NCBI GenBank assembly: GCA_030068075.1
Contig: CM057841.1
Span: 6,891,565 to 6,955,564 of the forward strand
Direction: 5' to 3'
Source: Paguma larvata
Taxonomy: Eukaryota > Chordata > Mammalia > Carnivora > Viverridae
DNA length: 64,000 nucleotides
Shown: in pieces, positions 50,677 through 60,040 of the stretch
How positions within the stretch are numbered: the first letter of the stretch is position 1
How the letters are laid out: each line of letters opens with the position of its first letter
Notes under the pieces: model-generated
Seen by the model: the letters and a program-made list of their open reading frames with translations, nothing else
What the model was told of the DNA's origin: nothing
Database searches by the model: none
Made by a program: the position numbers and the translations under genes

Positions 50677-50820
50677 GAAAGGAGGAATTAAAAAAAAAAG
50701 AATGTTTGATTTTAAGTCTTCCTCCCAAATACAGTTAAGGAACCATTTTCATGACTATGCCTTGAATATTCCATTTTTAGTAGTCATTGCAAGACAAATG
50801 ATAGTGAAAATACATATGAA
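50677..50820 (+). repeat. Local duplication, copy A
   Basis: About 144 bp from gaaaggaggaatta to tacatatgaa, repeated with a few differences at 52363-52504. Shared words include 'cttcctcccaaatacagtta' and 'agtagtcattgcaagacaaa'. Confidence 0.88.
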
Positions 50821-51013
50821 GGGCGCCTGGGTGGCTTAGTCAGTTAAGCACCAGACTTCAGCTCTTGTCATGATCTCACAGGTCGTGAGTTCGAGCCCCA
50901 TGTCGGGCCCTGTGCTGACAGTTCAGGACCTGGAGCCTGCTTCAGATTCTGTGTCTCCCTCTCTCTCTGCCCCTCCCTTGCTCACACTTTGTCTCTCTCA
51001 AAAATAAATAAAC
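50821..51013 (+). mobile_element. Carnivore SINE
   Basis: Head gggcgcctgggtggcttagt to an aaaaataaataaa tail. Its left duplication gaaaatacatatgaa (50806-50820) recurs, with one change, at 52325-52339 beyond the L1 that sits in its tail. Confidence 0.9.
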
Positions 51014-51095
51014 ACCCTCGCCAGCACCTATAGTTTCCTGATTTGTTCATTTTAGCCACTCTGACCGGTGTAAAGTGGTATCTCAGTGTAGTTTT

Positions 51096-51400
51096 TTTTT
51101 TTAATTTTTATTTTTTGGCATTTATTTATTTATTTATTTATTTATTTTATTTTATTTTTATTTTTTTAAATTTTTTTAACGTTTATTTATTCTTGAGAGA
51201 CATAGAGACAGAGCGTGACCAGGGGAAGGGCAGAGAGAGAGGGAGATACAGAATCCGAAGCAGGCTCCAGGCTCTGAGCTGTCAGCACAGAGCCCGACGC
51301 GGGGCTCGAACTCACAGACCGCAAGATCATGACCTGAGCTGAAGTCGGCCGCTTAACCAACTCAGCCGCCCAGGCGCCCCGGCATTTATTTATTTTGAGA

Positions 51401-51432
<32 letters not shown>

Positions 51433-51583
51433 CAGAGCATGAACAGGGGAAGGGCAGAGAGAGAGGGAGACACAGAGTCTGAGCTGTCAGCACAGAGCCT
51501 GATGCAGGGCCCGAACCCATGAGCAAGATCATGACCTGGGCCGAAGTTGGATGCTCAACCGACTGAGCCACCCAGGCGCCCCG
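51096..51583 (-). mobile_element. Carnivore SINE inside the L1, itself split
   Basis: Reverse-strand SINE in two parts (51096-51116 tail, 51381-51583 body). Duplication tcagtgtagtttt at 51083-51095 and 51584-51596. The body is missing the segment usually found between 'gggagacacaga' and 'tctgagctgtc'. Confidence 0.88.
51132..51380 (-). mobile_element. Carnivore SINE nested in the tail of another SINE
   Basis: A long attt-rich tail at left and the head 'gccgcccaggcgcccc' at right. Duplication ggcatttatttattt at 51117-51131 and 51381-51395. Confidence 0.9.
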
Positions 51584-52362
51584 TCAGTGTAGTTTTGATT
51601 TATATATCCTTGATGATGAGTGACATTGAGCATCGTTTCATGTGTCTGTTGGCCATCTGGATGTCTTCTTTGGAGAAGTGTCTATTCATATCTTCCACCC
51701 ATTTCTTCACTGGATTACTCATTATTTGGGTGTGGAGTTGGGTAAGTTCTTTATAGATTTTAGACACTAGTCTTTTATTTGATATGTCATTTGCAATTAT
51801 CTTTTCCTATTCTGTCAGCACTTTTGACAATAGCCAAATCACGGAAAGAGAATAAGTGTCCATCAACTGATGAACGGATAAAGAAGATGTGGTATATATA
51901 TACAATGGAATACTACGCGGCAATGATAAAAAATGAAATCTGGCCATGTGTAGTCACATGGATGAAACTAGAGGGTATTATGATGAGTGAAATAAGTCAG
52001 TCAGAGAAAGACAGATATCATATGTTTCCACGCATAGGTGGATTTTGAGAGACATAGCAGAAAACCATGGGGGAGGGGAGGAGGGGGAAAAAGCCACAGA
52101 GAGGGAGGGAGACAAAACATGAGAGACTCTTAAATACTAAGAACAAACTGAGGACAGAGGGGGATATGGGAGGGAGGAGAGAGGGTGACGAGTACTGAGG
52201 AGGGCACTTGTTGGGATGAGCACTGGGTGTTGTATGGAAACCAATGTGACAATAAATTGATTTAAAAATAAATAAATAAAATTACAGGAGAAAGAGAAAA
52301 TAAATAAAAGAACAAACGAAAAAAGAAAATACATGTGAAAGGAGGAATTAAAAAATACATAC

Positions 52363-52504
52363 GAAAGGAGGAATTAAAAAAAAAGAATGTTTGATTTCAA
52401 GTCTTCCTCCCAAATACAGTTAAGGAACCATTTTCATGAATATGCTTTGATTATTCCTTTTTTAGTAGTCATTGCAAGACAAATGACAGTGAAAATTCAC
52501 ATGA
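52363..52504 (+). repeat. Local duplication, copy B
   Basis: Partner of 50677-50820. It is preceded by another partial repeat of its first bases (gaaaggaggaattaaaaa at 52337-52354). Confidence 0.88.
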
Positions 52505-52984
52505 AAATAAATGTGGAACACTGACCTTATTCATCTTACAAAAAGTCAAATCAAAGGTAAATAATGCCTATATGCTGATAGAATTCAACCTTTTGACAAT
52601 GGTGGTCTCTTAGATATGTACACTTACTTAAAGATGTGTATTCTTAATGAGAAGTATGCTTTAAATACAAGAAATGTAAGTTAAACTTTATATACTATTT
52701 TTATATGACATTTAAAACTAATGTATTTTCTTTTTACACTTACAAAATTCACAATTATAAGAACTTCAGTTGATACATGTGAAGTAAAAATGTTGGTTTA
52801 CAGGGATATATGTGAAATAAAAGTGCTGGTTTACAATGGGTGTAAAGAAGTAGTCATTTGTTCTAAACAAGTCATCAAATAAATTTTAATACGTTTTTGA
52901 AGAAAACGTCTTAGCAATAATTATTACTTTTGGGAGATTTATGAGAGAAGTAGTGAATCTTTCCTTTTAAAATGTGTTACAAAA
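52505..52984. other. Unique sequence
   Basis: No recognised feature. It contains a short near-repeat (ttgatacatgtgaagtaaaa and 'gatatatgtgaaataaaa') near 52770-52820. Confidence 0.45.
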
Positions 52985-53190
52985 AGGAGGGGGCCAACAT
53001 GGCAAAGGAGTAGGGAGACATGGTATTTCCCGTATCTTTCAAACTAAGAAGGACCGAAACCAAAGGACTCTCAACCCCAAGAGTCTGGAAGGAAAGGTGT
53101 TGGAGTCTACAAGGAATAGAACACAAAATCCAGAAAGCGCCCCAAGGAAATGGTGACCTCAGGAAACAAACCAAAACACACCTAGCCACA

Positions 53191-54075
53191 ATGATGAAAC
53201 ACAAGAATTCTCCTCAAAAGAAAAGTAGTGATAGCTCAAGAATTGATGAAAACAGATATAAGCAACATAACAGAATTTGAATACAGAATGATGAATATAA
53301 AATTAATTGCTAGGCTTGAAAAAAGCATAGAAGAATGCAGGAGGTCCCTCACTGCAGAGATCAAGGACCTTAAAAAATGGTCAGGAGGAATTAAAAAATG
53401 CTTTAAGTGAGGTGCAAAACAAATTGGAGGCCGCCACAAGGAGTATTGAAGAGGCAGAAGAGAGAATAGGTGAATTAGAAGATAAAACTATGGAAAAAGA
53501 GGAAGCAGAGAAAAAGAGAGAGAAGCTGATTCAGGAACAGGAGAAGAGAAATCGAGAGCTGAGCGATGCATTCAAATGGAATAATATCCGTATCATAGGA
53601 ATTCCAGAGGAAGAAGAGAGAGAGAAAGGAGTCGAAGGGGTACTTGAACACATCATTGCTGAGAACTACCCCAACATGAGGAAGGAAACGGGCATGGAAA
53701 TCCAAGAGACACAGAGAACTCCCCTCAGACATAACTTGAAGAGACGTTCTGCACGACACATCATAGTGAAACAGGGAAAATATAAGGACAAAGAGAGAAT
53801 TCTGAAAGCAGCTAGGGGAAAACAGAACTTAACATACAAAGGTAGACAGATAAGGGTTGTAGCAGACTTATGTACAGACACTTAGCAAGCCAGAAAGGAA
53901 TGGCAGGATATCTTCAACGTGATGAACAGGAAGGATATGCAACCAAGAATCCTTTCCTGCCAGCCTGTCATTTAGAATGGAAGGAGAGATCAAAGTTTTC
54001 CCAAACAAACAAAAACTGAAGGAATTCATCACAAGTAGACCATCATTACCAGAGATCCTGAGGGGAACTCTATGA
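53191..54075 (+). pseudogene. L1-D ORF1, broken
   Basis: Starts at the double ATG (MMKHKNSPQK). A deletion near 53220 shifts the frame; a second shift sits near 53385 (gaccttaaaaaatgg). The longest stretch, from QNKLEAATRS, holds the coiled coil, the RRM core (NNIRIIGIPEEEE) and part of the C-terminal domain up to a stop at 53883-53885. Further shifts lie before the natural end at 54073-54075. Confidence 0.88.
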
Positions 54076-54122
54076 AGGAAAGGTTGCAAAAAACACAAAC
54101 TACCAGAGACATCATTACAAGC

Positions 54123-55585
54123 ATGAAACCTACAGATAACACAGTGACTCTAAACTCATATTTTTCAATATTAACACTGAATGTAAATGGACTAAATGCT
54201 CCAATCGAAAGACATAGGGGGAACAGAATGGATTAAAAAACAAGACCCATCTATTTGCTGTCTTCAAGAGACTCATTTTAGACCTGAGGACACCTTCAGA
54301 TTGAAAGTGAGGGGACAGAGAACTATCTACCATGCTACTGGAAGTCAGAAAAAAGTTGGAGTAGCCACACTTATATCAGACAAACTAAACTTTGAAGTAA
54401 GTAAAAATAATAAATAAATAAATAAATAAAGTAAGTAAGTAAGTAAGTAAATATCTACACGCTGAATTCAGGGGCACCCAAATTTGTAAAACAACTAATT
54501 ACAAACGTAAGCAACCTTATCGTTAAAAATGTCCTAATTATAGGGGACCTTAACACTCAACTCTCAGCATTGGATAGATCCAGTAAACAGAGAATCACTA
54601 TAGCAACAATGGCCCTGAATGACACGTTGGAACAGATGAGCCTAACTGACATCTTCAGGGTCCTTCATCCAGAAGCAAAGGAATTTACATTCTTCTCAAC
54701 TGCACACAGTACATTTTCCAAGATAGACTACATTCTGGGGCATAAGGAAAATCTTAATAAATATAAAAGAATTGAGATCATACCATGCACACTTTGAGAC
54801 CACAATACTTTGAAATTTGAAATTGACCACGGGAAAAAGTCTGGAAAATCCCCAAAAAGATGGAGGCTAAAGAACAACCTACTAAAAAACGAATGGGTTA
54901 ACCAAGCAGTCAGAGAAGAAATTAAAAAATACATGGAAACAAATGAAAATGAAAATACAACAATCCAAACGCTTTGGGATGCGGCAAAGGCAGTCCTGAG
55001 AGGGAAATATAATGCAATCCAGGTCCATTTCAAGAAACAAGAAAAATCACTAACACAACATCTAACAGCATGCCTAAAGGAACCAGAAGCAGAAGAGCTA
55101 AGACACCCCAAACCCAGCAGAAAGAGAGAAATAACAGAAATCAGGGCTGAAATAAATAACATGGAAACTAAAAAAGTAGTGGAACAGATCAATGAAACCA
55201 AGAGCTGGTTCTTTGAAAAAATAAACAAAATTGATAAACCTCTAGCCCCGCTTCTCAAAAAGAAAAGAGAGAGAACCCAAATAGATAAAATCTTGAACGA
55301 AAAAGAATTACAACCAATCCCTCAGAAATACAAGCAATTATCAGAGAATACTATGAAAAATTATATGCCATCAAACTCTACAACCTGGAAGAAATGTACA
55401 AATTTCTAAACAGCCACATGCTACCAAAACTCAAATGGAAAGAAATAGAAAACTTGAACAGACCCATAACTAGTGAAGAAATTGAATCAGTTATCAAAAA
55501 TCTCCCAAGAAATAAAAGCCCTGGACCAGATGGTTTCCCTGGGGAATTTTACCAGACATTTAAAACAGAGTTAATACCTATCCTC
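54123..55585 (+). pseudogene. L1-D ORF2, 5' part only
   Basis: Begins ATG AAA CCT ACA (MKPTDN). The endonuclease part (CCLQETHF) is interrupted by a microsatellite at 54403-54451 that replaces about 85 bases of coding sequence. Stops and shifts follow (near 54795, 55300 and 55400). The RT motif [12 protein letters not shown] near 55520 is the last part before the ERV LTR. Confidence 0.88.
54403..54451. repeat. (AAAT)n(AAGT)n microsatellite within L1-D ORF2
   Basis: About six aaat units followed by five aagt units, flanked by L1 sequence on both sides. Confidence 0.92.
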
Positions 55586-56095
55586 TGAAGGGAGCGGTTT
55601 TAAATTTTATGTCCAAATGGCAGCTCTGCCTTAGTTTGAAGCTAAGTTCTCTTTTTCTGTAAATCAATGGACAGATACCGGGTTAAAGATAGCTGCCCTG
55701 GCCTTCTGCCGATTGTGGACCGCTAATAAGAAATACAATTGCTGAGTATTCTGTTTTGCTTACTGTTTGCTGTAAACATTGTAAAACTTTTTCTGAGTCT
55801 AGTCTGACATGTATGAGTTTGAGTATCTGGCATTTCTCACTTCTGTAACCTTGCTTCCCTCACATTCTTCCCCTTCCCCCTTTATGACATGCATTAGTTT
55901 GTGTAACTGGCTTTGCTCACATTCGGAAGACCTTCACCTTTCGGACATTCATTAGCTTGAGCGGACATTTACTAGCTTGAGAACCTTGCTTCCCTCACAT
56001 TCTTCCCCTTCCTCCTTTTCTGATATGTATTAGAATAAATAACTAACTTTTTCACATAACGGACAGAGACTTCCCGCCAAAGAGCAAACAAAGAA

Positions 56096-56196
56096 CCCCC
56101 AATCAGAGGGCTGCATATGTTCGTATTTCAAATATCGACCAATCAGTCACCCTATAACCTGAAACCTTCCTATACTATTTGTCTCTGTCTATAAAA
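56096..56196 (+). promoter_or_regulatory. LTR core promoter
   Basis: Two CCAAT motifs (56099-56103, 56139-56143) and a TATA box, tataaaa, at 56190-56196. Spacing fits a retroviral U3 promoter; transcription would start around 56220. Confidence 0.8.
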
Positions 56197-56271
56197 ACGC
56201 TGTACCAACCATGTTCGAGGCCTTTTTGCATACTGGCAGCAGTATGAGAAAGGACCTGGATCGATCCTGAA

Positions 56272-56277
56272 AATAAA
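56272..56277 (+). terminator. LTR polyadenylation signal
   Basis: The hexamer aataaa lies about 80 bases downstream of the TATA box, in the R region as in gammaretroviral LTRs. Confidence 0.8.
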
Positions 56278-56355
56278 ACGACCCTTGCCACTTGGCTTTG
56301 ACTTTCGACTCTGGTGGTCTCTTGTGGGGGGATTCGAGAATTCGGGCACAACATT

Positions 56356-56373
56356 TGGAGGTTCCACCGAGAC
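56356..56373 (+). other. Primer binding site for tRNA-Gln
   Basis: tggaggttccaccgagac begins two bases after the LTR. It is complementary to the 3' end of mammalian tRNA-Gln as I know it, with one mismatch at the last base. It separates this element from the proline-primed majority of gammaretroviruses. Confidence 0.82.
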
Positions 56374-56893
56374 CTCCCCTGAGCCCACCAGACTTCTGGT
56401 CAATGGGTCGTCTCTGATTCCGATCGGAAAGTAAGTAAGCCGGCTCTATCCTATCTTTTTCTCTTTTTCTCTCTGATCTGTGTTTCTTCTCAGGAGAACC
56501 GGTTCTATTTGGTTGCTGCGGTGGCTCTGGCGGACGCGCTATAGGGCACCCAGCTTGGGGGTCAGTCGGAGACGTCCACTGACTAGGGGCCTCTTTGGTC
56601 CGCTTGGGAGCCTTCGGGCTCATTTGGGGCACATTTAGCCCATTTGGGAGCCTTCGGGCTCATTTGGATAACTTTGTTCTTCTACGGGCACTCACGCCCA
56701 ACGCGCCGGCAAACTAACCACTTTTATTTTCTCCAGAGTGCTAAGAGATATCTATAGGCGCCTGAAGGAAAAACCATCTAGTCAAATAGGCATGCCAATT
56801 GTTACCTGTGTTCTGGTGTGATATGTGTCTGTGTGTCTGTGTGATATGTGTCTATGTGTCTATGTGATATGTGTCTGTGTGTCCAGGTGATGT
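56374..56893 (+). promoter_or_regulatory. Retroviral leader with splice donor and direct repeats
   Basis: A splice-donor-like gaaagtaagt has its gt at 56431. A 24-bp direct repeat (ttgggagccttcgggctcat) occurs at about 56604 and 56644. A GT-rich tandem repeat (unit about 22 bp containing gtgatatgtgtc) covers 56810-56885. The leader is where packaging signals lie in exogenous relatives. No matrix or p12 coding sequence of gammaretroviral type is visible, so the 5' end of gag is deleted. Confidence 0.6.
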
Positions 56894-57270
56894 AACTGGA
56901 AAACTCAGAATGCCCGATTTTCTGATAACCCTAAAGATTTGATAGCTCTCCTGGACAGTGTTATGTTCTCCCACCAACCCACCTGGGATGATTGTCAGCA
57001 GCCCCTCCGAATCCTGTTCGCCACCGAGGAGCGAGAAAGGATTCAATTAGAAGCAAAAAAGCAGGTTCCTGGAGATGACGGCCAGCCTACTGCTAACCTT
57101 GATCTCATTAATGCGGTTTTTTCCTTGACCCGACCCCCACAGGATGGCTGGGACTACACATGGCAAAAGGTAGGGGACGACTGCGCAGTTATAGCCAGAC
57201 TTTAATGGCGGGTCTCTGGGCGGCTGCACACAAGCCCCCTAATTTGGCAAAGGTAATACTTCATCTTCGT
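56894..57270 (+). pseudogene. gag: Gammaretroviral gag capsid fragment
   Basis: Capsid (p30) builds the viral core. The frame from 56894 reads NWKTQNARFSDNPKDL, then LDSVMFSHQPTWDDCQQ and EERERIQLEAKK, a pattern typical of the gammaretroviral capsid N-terminal half, to a stop at 57203-57205. A frame change continues with AGLWAAAHKPPNLAKV, another capsid piece. Similarity fades at about 57270. Upstream matrix and downstream nucleocapsid are absent. No start codon of its own. Confidence 0.82.
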
Positions 57271-57364
57271 AAAGGCTTCTGAGAATTCAGGAAAGGGTAG
57301 GAGTCCATCATAGGGTGTCCGGGACCCCCCTGCCTAAGATAGGAAGGGCTAGTTGATGGAAACT

Positions 57365-57720
57365 TTTTACAGAACTTTTTCGAGATGTTATGTGCCGTAC
57401 TGAGTCTAAAGAAAAGACTCAGTATAGAATCTAATTAAGCATTGTGCCGTACTGCGTCTAAAAGAAGACTCAGTATAGAATCGGAGAAGCTAAGCATTGT
57501 GCCGTACTGCGTCTAAAAGAGGACTCAGTATAGTTAAGCGTAGTGCCGTACTGCATCTAAAAGAGGACTCAGTATAGAAATAAGAAGCTAAACCCTTTTT
57601 GAGAAGTTATAAGGCCATACTGAGTCTGAAAACAGAGGACTCTGTATAGAAAACAGAACTTAAACTTTTGAGAAGCATGGGCCATAATGAGTCTAAAGAA
57701 GAGACTCTTTATTGACATTA
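57365..57720 (+). repeat. Tandem array of six hairpin units next to the class II gag start
   Basis: Units begin at about 57391, 57443, 57498, 57542, 57612 and 57678 and are 44-70 bp long. Each has the core gccgtactgagtctaaag and an inverted half gactcagtata, forming a stem. In unit 1, tactgagtc pairs perfectly with gactcagta (9 bp) around an 8-base A-rich loop. The last unit carries the ATG of the matrix ORF (ataatgagtctaaag), whereas earlier units have ctg or atac-tg at that place. The array therefore looks like repeated copies of the gag 5' end. Confidence 0.88.
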
Positions 57721-58079
57721 TTCATAATCTCCTTATTAAAAAGGGGATTAAAGTTTCAAAACAACAGGTAGCACGCTTTCTATGTTTTGTTCAAGAGCAG
57801 CGCCCTTGGTTCCCCGAGGAAGGCACACTCACTTCAAATATATGGAGTAAAATAGGAGATGAAATTAAGCAGTTTTATGTCACCAACGGATCTCAGAAGG
57901 TCCCTATTGACATTTTATCATTATGGATCGTCATAAAGGAAGCTTTAAATTCAGATATAGATGAAATTTCTGGAGCTATGGCTTCTCCGGTTCCTATTAA
58001 GGCTAAAGAAGCAGACAGGGATGGGGAGAAAACTGGGCAGGTTAGAAGTCCTAAAGCTTTCATGAATGATTGGAGCTAA
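57687..58079 (+). CDS. gag: Class II (betaretrovirus-like) Gag matrix fragment, 130 codons open
   Basis: Matrix directs Gag to assembly sites. MSLKKRLFIDIIHN opens a helix-rich domain with PWFPEEGT, WSKIGDEIKQFY and KVPIDILSLWIVIKEAL, the pattern of the betaretroviral Gag p10 (matrix) family. Its length suits that domain with a short linker. There is no Gly at position 2, so the usual myristoylation signal is absent. The frame ends at a taa; related sequence (LAGLPRDRDFKEYSQAAA) continues in another frame for about 25 codons. Rest of gag is missing. The start is the only ATG near the domain and lies in the last hairpin unit. Confidence 0.78.
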   Translation: MSLKKRLFIDIIHNLLIKKGIKVSKQQVARFLCFVQEQRPWFPEEGTLTSNIWSKIGDEIKQFYVTNGSQKVPIDILSLWIVIKEALNSDIDEISGAMASPVPIKAKEADRDGEKTGQVRSPKAFMNDWS

Positions 58080-59800
58080 TTGACTCTGGCTGGTCTACCT
58101 CGGGATAGAGATTTTAAAGAATATTCCCAAGCAGCTGCCGAAACTCCTTTTGTTTCGGGGAACTTCCTTCTCCTCTCTGGCCCGACATAGACTGCCTCAT
58201 TCCAATAGTGGAAAACAAAAGAAAACAAAACAAAGGATTCAAAACCAAAGAAAATAAAATTTGGCGATCTGCTCACCTATCTGAGCTGATGGAATTTAGG
58301 ACCAAGTGAAACTGCTTTCTCTGCCTCCAGGCCGCTTTAGTCTGCCTTCAAGCCTCTGGGCCGCTGGGCCCATTCTGTCCTCCCTTCCCCCTCCTTCTCT
58401 GCCACTGCCTGGGGTGGCAGGGGTGGGGCCTAGGCCTCTGGCTCTTCAATGCCTCAGGTAGCGTTCCGCTCCCCACCCCCACACTGTCGAAAGGAAAAAA
58501 ACGCATCTTTAAATTTTAAATTTCCTTACTGGTTCCACGGGAAAAAATTAACGATGGTAAACTTTTAAGGGGACATAGGTAAAACAATATTAAGCTAGAT
58601 ATGTCTTTTAAATCATAAAATTTTATTATACTAAGGTTGAGATAAATGGAATTTCGAAAGTACACTGATATAAAGTTAAAATTCTGCTTTTCTCTCCGTT
58701 CAAAACATAATGTAAAAAAGGTTTTTTGCTCTCTTTTCTATGGTAAAACCAAAGCTTTAGTTACCAGGTCTTTAACTGCTCAGTAAAAATATCTCAATGT
58801 TAAAAGAGCTAGGTTTTGCTAACAACTAGCTATATGATGCTATACATTGGCCTTTAGGATCTTTTATTGCCGCCTTGGTCAAATAAATAGAGTTTTAAGA
58901 TTTAATGATCTGTAATCCTATTTAGGATGTGCTTTATAATAACTTCCTGAGGTTTTAACAAAGTTCCCAGGATTAAATAGTAAATGAAACATATTTGGTG
59001 TTTAAACGAATTTAAGTTTGATGGATCTGTCTTTAAAGTTATCAGCATTAAATATAAAACTTTATTCTACTAAGGTTTGCTGAAGGTCTAATAGGCTTGT
59101 GTTGTCTCTATTCCAATTTGTTAGCAAAAGAAAGCCTAAAAGTAATGGTTAACTTTGTCTGCCTCATAGTTTCATGGGTAAATGTTAAGACAGCTTTCAA
59201 AGTCCTTGGTAACCTAAAGTGTTAAAAGTTTGGCTTGCATGAGAACTTAAGATTGAATTCATTGGCTATCTAACGAGATAAGAAGCTAAAGCACTAATTA
59301 CTAAATGTAGGTTTGTGCTTTGGACCTGTTGCAAAAAAAAAACTAAAGATATTAAGAACTGTTGAAAAACATGCTTTGTGTTTAATGGAATCATAAGTTT
59401 GCCATCTAACAAATTCTGATATAACATAGAGTTCACAATTTGTTACTACTTAGTTTTCACTAGAAACTAAGGTTTCTAGCAGTTAAAGTTCTGGGAAGTG
59501 TATTTAAGACTGACGGAAATAAGGAAAACAGCTCCGTATAAGGGAAAGTAAGAGATATGTAAGAAAGATATAAAAGAATGGGAATACATCTTTCACTGAG
59601 GGTAAAAGAAAGTAATTTTGTCCTAAATGAGACTGGTTATTTGGAAAGAAATGGCTTTGGACAAAATCTAAATGCTAAAGACAAGTTGTAGAAGATTTGT
59701 AAAGGAAAAATCTTTAAAAGGAATTTTATTTGTGGTCAGGACGGACTAAGGTTAAAGACATAGATTTTGAAAGTACACAGAGTTAGGATTAAAATTCCTC
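58080..59800. other. AT-rich ERV interior without open frames
   Basis: After a short matrix tail and a CT/GC-rich patch (58315-58480), about 1.3 kb is AT-rich with stops in all frames and no recognisable capsid, nucleocapsid or protease. Two similar blocks (gaaagtacac followed by ttaaaattc at about 58655 and 59770) suggest internal repetition. It sits where class II capsid and protease should be. I cannot tell whether it is decayed gag-pro or foreign sequence. Confidence 0.5.
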
Positions 59801-59869
59801 CTCCTTTGATCCAAAAGCTGGGGAAATGGTGGCAATACCCTTAAAGATAGCCTCTTCTCCCCTGTAGCT

Positions 59870-60040
59870 GTTCTAAACGATTTTCAAATTGCTGTAATAG
59901 ACTTGCAAGATTGTTTTATTACTCTTCCCCTACATCGGGAAGATCGCCCTAGGTTTGCCTTTAGCCTGCCTTCTGAAAACCTTAAGCAGCCTTCTCAGAG
60001 GTATCAATAGAAAGTTTTGCCTCAGGCCATAAAAGAAAAT
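59870..60040 (+). pseudogene. pol: Class II reverse transcriptase fragment
   Basis: Reading AVLNDFQIAVIDLQDCF then ITLPLHREDRPRFAFSLPS, a segment of the RT fingers/palm region of betaretrovirus type containing the first catalytic Asp (VIDLQDCF). A stop (tag) replaces an expected Trp after QRYQ, followed by KVLPQA. The YxDD part is not found; the sequence after 60050 is AT-rich and unreadable. Confidence 0.78.

Larger units (their letters stand above)
51014..52263 (+). mobile_element. Twin-primed (5'-inverted) L1
   Basis: The left part (51014-51095 continuing at 51584-51818) is L1 ORF2 in reverse orientation, equivalent to about 26.95-27.25 kb of L1-B. The right part (51819-52263) is the L1 3' end in forward orientation, starting gcacttttgacaatagcc. 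Inversion of the 5' segment at a 3' end is the known product of twin priming. About 200 bp of element is missing at the inversion point. It sits in the A-rich tail of the preceding SINE, and aaaaataaataaa strings on both sides serve as duplication. Confidence 0.85.
52985..55585 (+). mobile_element. L1-D: L1 cut by the ERV insertion
   Basis: Short 5' leader of about 205 bases beginning ggagggggccaacatggc, then ORF1 and ORF2 up to the middle of the reverse transcriptase, where the ERV LTR starts at 55586. The rest of the element must lie beyond the provirus, outside the window. More diverged than L1-A, L1-B and L1-C. Confidence 0.9.
55586..56353 (+). repeat. 5' LTR, gammaretrovirus-like (768 bp)
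   Basis: Starts tgaagggagcgg exactly where L1-D stops and ends gcacaaca, directly before the primer site. U3 holds an imperfect duplication of about 50 bp (from aaccttgcttccctcacatt at 55847 and 55983), the usual place for an enhancer repeat. CCAAT boxes, a TATA box and a polyadenylation signal follow in normal order. The terminal inverted repeat is poor (tgaag against caaca), perhaps through mutation of the first bases. Confidence 0.88.

Noticed and set aside
56189..56632. 147-codon minus-strand frame across the LTR end and leader
   Set aside because: Antisense to the LTR, primer site and leader, which explain the sequence; Pro/Arg-rich from base composition.
57391..57720. CRISPR-like repeat array
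   Set aside because: Units are adjacent, vary in length and share nearly their whole sequence; there are no unique spacers, and the host is a mammal. It is a tandem repeat in an ERV.
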